Positions 7,803-10,936 of a DNA stretch of 10,936 nucleotides are shown piece by piece. A program made the translations under genes and the position numbers. Position 1 is the stretch's first letter, and each line of letters begins with the position of its first letter. The stretch spans positions 1-10,936 of the forward strand of contig MU266856.1 of the NCBI GenBank assembly GCA_021014945.1, read 5' to 3'. The DNA comes from Leucogyrophana mollusca (taxonomy: Eukaryota; Basidiomycota; Agaricomycetes; Boletales). The notes beneath the pieces were generated by a model. The model saw only the letters and a program-made list of their open reading frames with translations, searched no databases and was not told the origin of the DNA.

Positions 7803-8907
7803 CTACTGGTTGTCAACGACCTCCCGAATGGCATTATCAAATGCACACTTTGACATGACACACAAGGATGCCATCCCAACAACCTCGGCCTTGGCATGCA
7901 CACTGGAAGGAGTATGAGAATCCGAGGAATCAAAGAATGGGGGAGATATACCGTCCGCTGTCATGAATCCACTGGAGCAATTTGGGCACGAGCTGATACT
8001 CCTTGGAATGCTCGTTAAAATCCTTCAATGATTGGAGGTGCACTTTGAATACAGATTTGTATTCTTCTTTGGTGAAAGTGACTTTGTCTCGTGAGCTGTG
8101 TGCCCACTTGTCGATGGCACATTCCATCTATCAGTAGGATTAGACCAAATGCCACATGAACAGGGTTTCGTTAACGACTTGCTGGATCCCCTTATTAGCG
8201 TATATTCCTTTGCGCTCATCCTCGGAGTCACCATGCTCCTACCAGAATCATATATCAGGATGGGCACACAAAGCAGAGAAAAGACCTACACGGTAGATGA
8301 AAGCGTTGTCTGCTTTCAGCGCTGTTACAAGCTTGCGATTGGCTTCCTGTATGTCCTCATCTGCGCTTGTTTCAAACCCATATACGTTGGCGATGATAGG
8401 CTTGGATTCTTGGATTTCGTCTTCAGTTCACCACACAAGTGTGACGTCCGGTTGGTGATCTGATAAGGTTTGAGTAAACCAGCCAACGCTGACATGAAAC
8501 CAGACTCACCAGCTTGAGCAACTCAGGTGTATGTGTGATCCTGAAGCTGAGATTCTTGCAGGCCTGTCTCCATACTGTCCGGGACCAGTCGGCCTCTTGT
8601 GGATCATCTGGGTAGGGGTTTTCTGTTAAGAGGAGCCTGTGGTAGATTCAATGGTCAATTTCAAGACAGCACGCACATTTGATTCATAGGCAGCTGCCTT
8701 GGGCCTGTCACGGCCAGCGCTTGCCCGAACGGCGGCCACCTCTTCTTTTAAGCTGTCCTTGTCATTGCTATGATCATCTGACTTGATGTGTGGGTGTTTA
8801 GCACCCTCGTGGTTGCTATCCGGTGAGTGAGGACGCTTGTCACCGATATGTTGCTAATCAATATCAGAGCCTTCGAAGTCGCCCACGTCCTCATCTTCAC
8901 TCAAGAA
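7803..8907 (-). pseudogene. DUF6532-like gene, decayed
   Basis: Read right to left: an acidic N-terminal stretch (SEDEDVGDFEGSDID) ends in TAG (8854-8856). Then follow RPKAAAYESNVRAVLKLTIE, a frame change near 8646-8651, LLLTENPYPDDPQEADWSR, ACKNLSFRITHTPELLKL, intron 8509-8460, ITNRTSHLCGELKTK, an 8-bp tandem duplication that shifts frame (8401-8416), then PIIANVYGFET and ALKADNAFIYR. Next come intron 8289-8239, KGIYANKGIQQVVNETLFMW, a gap with stops at 8128-8145, MECAIDKWAHSSRDKVTFTK, EEYKSVFKVHLQSLKDF, intron 7951-7903 and a tail ending at TAG 7805-7803. The order of W..A, R.GE, YGF, FIY, G.Y and the final Y...HL..L helix agrees with what I recall of DUF6532, a fungal domain of unknown function common in Agaricomycetes. 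Introns of 49-51 nt with good borders show it was once a real gene. It now has at least four lesions. Confidence 0.6.
8401..8416. repeat. 8-bp tandem duplication CTTGGATT x2 in the DUF6532-like locus
   Basis: Two exact copies abut. Counting only one copy brings the KTK frame directly into the PIIANVYGF frame, so the duplication is the frame-breaking event. Eight bases is the target-site length of hAT transposons, so an excision footprint is possible; replication slippage is the plain alternative. Confidence 0.7.
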
Positions 8908-9628
8908 TCAGGGAAAAACGAGCCAGATTAAAGGAAAGGGCCGTCAGTGGTGATAACCTTCCCCCTACTGAGTAGAATCTATATCAACAAGTTACTACCT
9001 GCCACCTCTGCAATGATCAGTCTGTTATAATACAATTGTACTGGGTGCTGGCAATCTTTCTGGAGATCAGAACATTGTTTGTTTAGAATCAGCATTCCAA
9101 GATCGGCTGTTTTGCCAAGAGAGGATACAGATAGCCACTGCATGTCGTCCACGCCCACAGCGACCTTCACTGCCAATCAAGGCAGTATTGACAACACCCA
9201 CAATCAATACCAAAGTTTGTAACAGCAAATTGTCTTTGTTCTTGGTCAAAATCCCCAGGGCTGATATGCCATGCAAATATAGACCACAATGGGTATTCAA
9301 TAGTTGTGATGCCCCCCTGGTCAATTGGGAATAAGGTACCAGCAGCCCAATATACTCATTGACTACAAGGAGAGCAAAGATATAGATGCCCCTTGCTGCC
9401 ATTATATCCACCAAACATCCAATGATTGAAAAACTTATGGGCTTTCATAAAGGCAATCATGGGTTATGTACTAGGGTGCTGTGGTGAAAATTCTACATAT
9501 TGCTGGTAACTGACCATATTGGCGACCAAGTCAGCAAGAGATTTATCAGTGGATCTTTGACCAGGTTAGCCGTTCCGGTATTTAATCACAACAATCATCA
9601 CCCGGACAACCGAACATGGGTGTCTCCA

Positions 9629-9806
9629 AGACCAGCGTCCACTACATAAAGTTATACTGAAGTTAGAAAGCACCATGGCAACACATCTTGGCATTCAATT
9701 ACAATGTTTATCTTTCAGACAGCTGATTGTGAGTTGATGAAAGACTAGCATCCATTACATAAGGTTATAGCAAAGTCAGGAAACACAATATAAACACAAC
9801 TTGGCA
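9629..9806. repeat. Diverged direct repeat, 65-bp units, period 113 bp
   Basis: Unit 9629-9693 aligns without gaps to 9742-9806 with 50 of 65 positions identical by hand count (for instance CATAA.GTTATA and a shared CTTGGCA end). The intervening 48 bp do not align. It looks like an old local duplication. Confidence 0.6.
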
Positions 9807-9890
9807 CAAACTTGTAGGATGGAAGCTGTTGGTAATGTGTCTTAATTCTTGAAAAACTCGATACCCCCAAGAATTTGACCCAATTTGATG

Positions 9891-9985
9891 AATTCTTATA
9901 AACTCACTTGCATCGTTGTATAGCTGTGGCTGTTTGCCATGACCATCCTCTTATATATATCATTACAAAGATACTTATAAGAATT
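9891..9985. repeat. 11-bp inverted repeat AATTCTTATAA / TTATAAGAATT
   Basis: Perfect arms at 9891-9901 and 9975-9985 enclose 73 bp that include a TATATATAT run. AT-rich arms of this length may be chance; it could also be a terminal repeat of a very small element. Confidence 0.35.
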
Positions 9986-10227
9986 GCACATATTGTGCTG
10001 ATTTAAGCCAATATAATGCATTGTATACCATTACAATTTCCTCATAAGACATCTGATGTATGTCTTATCTGGGCCTGTGTTCTATTGGAGCTCGTTTATT
10101 GGTTCATGGAGAAACAGATCCATGATCTTGAACTTGGCGCCCCACCATTTGAGGTCCCTGTATTCCGCTTTGTGAAAGCGGCCCTGGCTATCGAGCAAGG
10201 GAGGGCCAGAGTTCACCAATGACACGC

Positions 10228-10244
10228 GGCGCTCAGGGAGCGCC
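10228..10244. repeat. Palindrome copy 8, GGCGCTC-AGG-GAGCGCC
   Basis: Perfect arms; C10227 and G10245 extend the stem to 8 bp. It lies 120 bp beyond the stop codon of the right-edge gene, in non-coding sequence. Confidence 0.85.
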
Positions 10245-10364
10245 GTTGCGCTTAGCAAGCTAATTCCAATTTTGCAACTGTCCAATCAGCCACTACTTTC
10301 AGTGATTATGTACACCATGCCAATCACGTAAATCAGTCAGCCAAACCAACCAACCACTGACCGA

Positions 10365-10936
10365 CTAATCAGTATTTTCGCCAGATGATTCCTCTTCCTC
10401 TCGTCTCAGAGCTATTCTTGCGAGTGCGTCCATATCTTGTGGAGGAAGGCCAGGCACTACATACCGGTTCGCCACTGTCTGTGCAACATCCTCCTCTTCT
10501 TCCTCCTCCTCCTCTTCTTCTTCTCCATCCACTGTGACTCTTTCCAGATGATCCCATACGGCCTCACCCATGGCAGGGTTGATCAGAACTTGGGGAGCTG
10601 TGCTTTTGTGCTTAGGCGGACACATGTGAAAATTATCGTCATGCCTGTAGTTCCAGGCTCTGTCAGAGCATGGCTTTGGGATCCATGCCAAGGTGTTGAA
10701 TAGTTGCCTCAACTTCCCTCGAAGCTCGTCTGATTCGCCTTTTGGAAAGTCATTGAGGTAGGTTGCCCACGTCAAGTAGTGGGTCATCGTTGGGAAATTT
10801 TGTGGTTGGACTGGCGTGGGAGAGCGGTGGCTGGGGAAGAAACGATCGAAAGCGAGCCCCCAACCCTTGCGTGAGGCTAACTGCCATTGAACGCGAGTGA
10901 ATACCAGTGCGAGGTTTTTATCTCGGTAAACGGTGT
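10365..10936 (-). CDS. Unidentified fungal protein, C-terminal part (cut by right edge)
   Basis: The minus strand is open from the right edge to TAG at 10367-10365, 189 codons without a stop or clear intron. Visible blocks are RVQWQLASRKGWGLAFDRFF, THYLTWATYLNDFP, ELRGKLRQLFNTLAWIPKP, CSDRAWNYRHDDN and CPPKHKSTAPQVLINP. They are followed by an 11-Glu run encoded by a GAG/GAA repeat (about 10494-10526) and an Arg/Glu-rich end. The tryptophan-rich, non-repetitive part looks like a folded domain, and a weak memory of similar fungal proteins linked to mobile-element regions exists, but I cannot name the family. An internal ATG at 10787 is not taken as the start because the same frame continues upstream with equally protein-like sequence. 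Confidence 0.6.
   Translation of the reverse strand, partial: TVYRDKNLALVFTRVQWQLASRKGWGLAFDRFFPSHRSPTPVQPQNFPTMTHYLTWATYLNDFPKGESDELRGKLRQLFNTLAWIPKPCSDRAWNYRHDDNFHMCPPKHKSTAPQVLINPAMGEAVWDHLERVTVDGEEEEEEEEEEEDVAQTVANRYVVPGLPPQDMDALARIALRREEEESSGENTD

Larger units (their letters stand above)
8908..10227. other. Long stretch without a supportable gene
   Basis: Minus-strand frames at 9414-9067 and 9176-8979 overlap each other in different frames and show no motif I recognise. A plus-strand frame at 10016-10222 (ending VPVFRFVKAALAI and nearby) is opposed by a minus-strand frame over the same bases. Composition is close to even and stops are frequent. Two diverged repeats in this stretch are listed separately. 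Confidence 0.45.

Noticed and set aside
8979..9414. Minus-strand frames of 65 and 115 codons as a membrane or enzyme gene
   Set aside because: They overlap in different frames, a third frame is also largely open, and none shows a motif or intron structure I can support.
421..10244. CRISPR-like array of the GAGCGCC repeats
   Set aside because: Copies are hundreds to thousands of bases apart with no regular spacer, in a eukaryotic, intron-bearing context.
10016..10285. Overlapping 68- and 67-codon frames on opposite strands
   Set aside because: Neither has a recognisable motif or a convincing start context, and only one at most could be coding.
1..10936. tRNA or rRNA genes
   Set aside because: No cloverleaf with A/B box words or rRNA-like sequence was seen on either strand by eye; a covariance-model scan was not possible.

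Overview
The window looks like nuclear DNA of a filamentous basidiomycete, most likely an Agaricomycete. The long central gene is cut by twelve GT-AG introns, eleven of them 49-64 nt, several with CTGAC/CTAAC-like branch sites. A second locus on the minus strand resembles DUF6532, a family I know from Agaricomycetes. No rRNA, tRNA, CRISPR array or bacterial-style operon is visible. All identifications are by eye from motifs; no database search was run.

Layout. Positions 1-293 (minus) hold the N-terminal part of a reverse transcriptase, cut by the left edge. It abuts a short inverted telomere-like motif (CCCTAACCCTAA..TTAGGG, 317-337). Positions 340-1323 are non-coding but structured: a near-perfect 54-bp inverted repeat (470-606), a G/T-rich tract (631-794), a perfect 24-bp palindrome (808-831) and several copies of a short palindrome. 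Positions 1324-6166 (plus) carry a complete 13-exon gene for a 1334-residue SNF2-family DNA-dependent ATPase, with helicase motifs in order and a low-complexity basic/acidic tail. Positions 6167-7800 hold weak minus-strand ORF fragments of unknown function. Positions 7803-8907 (minus) are a broken DUF6532-like gene with an in-frame stop, an apparent 1-nt loss, an 8-bp tandem duplication and an internal deletion. Positions 8908-10364 show no gene I can support, only diverged repeats. Positions 10365-10936 (minus) are the C-terminal 189 codons of an unidentified protein that runs off the right edge.

The most unusual signal is a dispersed palindrome GGCGCTC-N3-GAGCGCC. It occurs five times with perfect arms (421, 2325, 3089, 4286, 10228) and three times with a changed left arm but an unchanged right arm (933, 1001, 3017). 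All four copies inside the SNF2 gene lie in introns. In two of those introns the distance from palindrome to 3' splice site is exactly 33 nt.

The mix of a reverse transcriptase fragment, a decayed gene of a probably expanded family, telomere-like motifs and small palindromic repeats suggests an accessory, repeat-rich and possibly subtelomeric region around one well-preserved chromatin-type ATPase gene. The genes do not form an obvious pathway.
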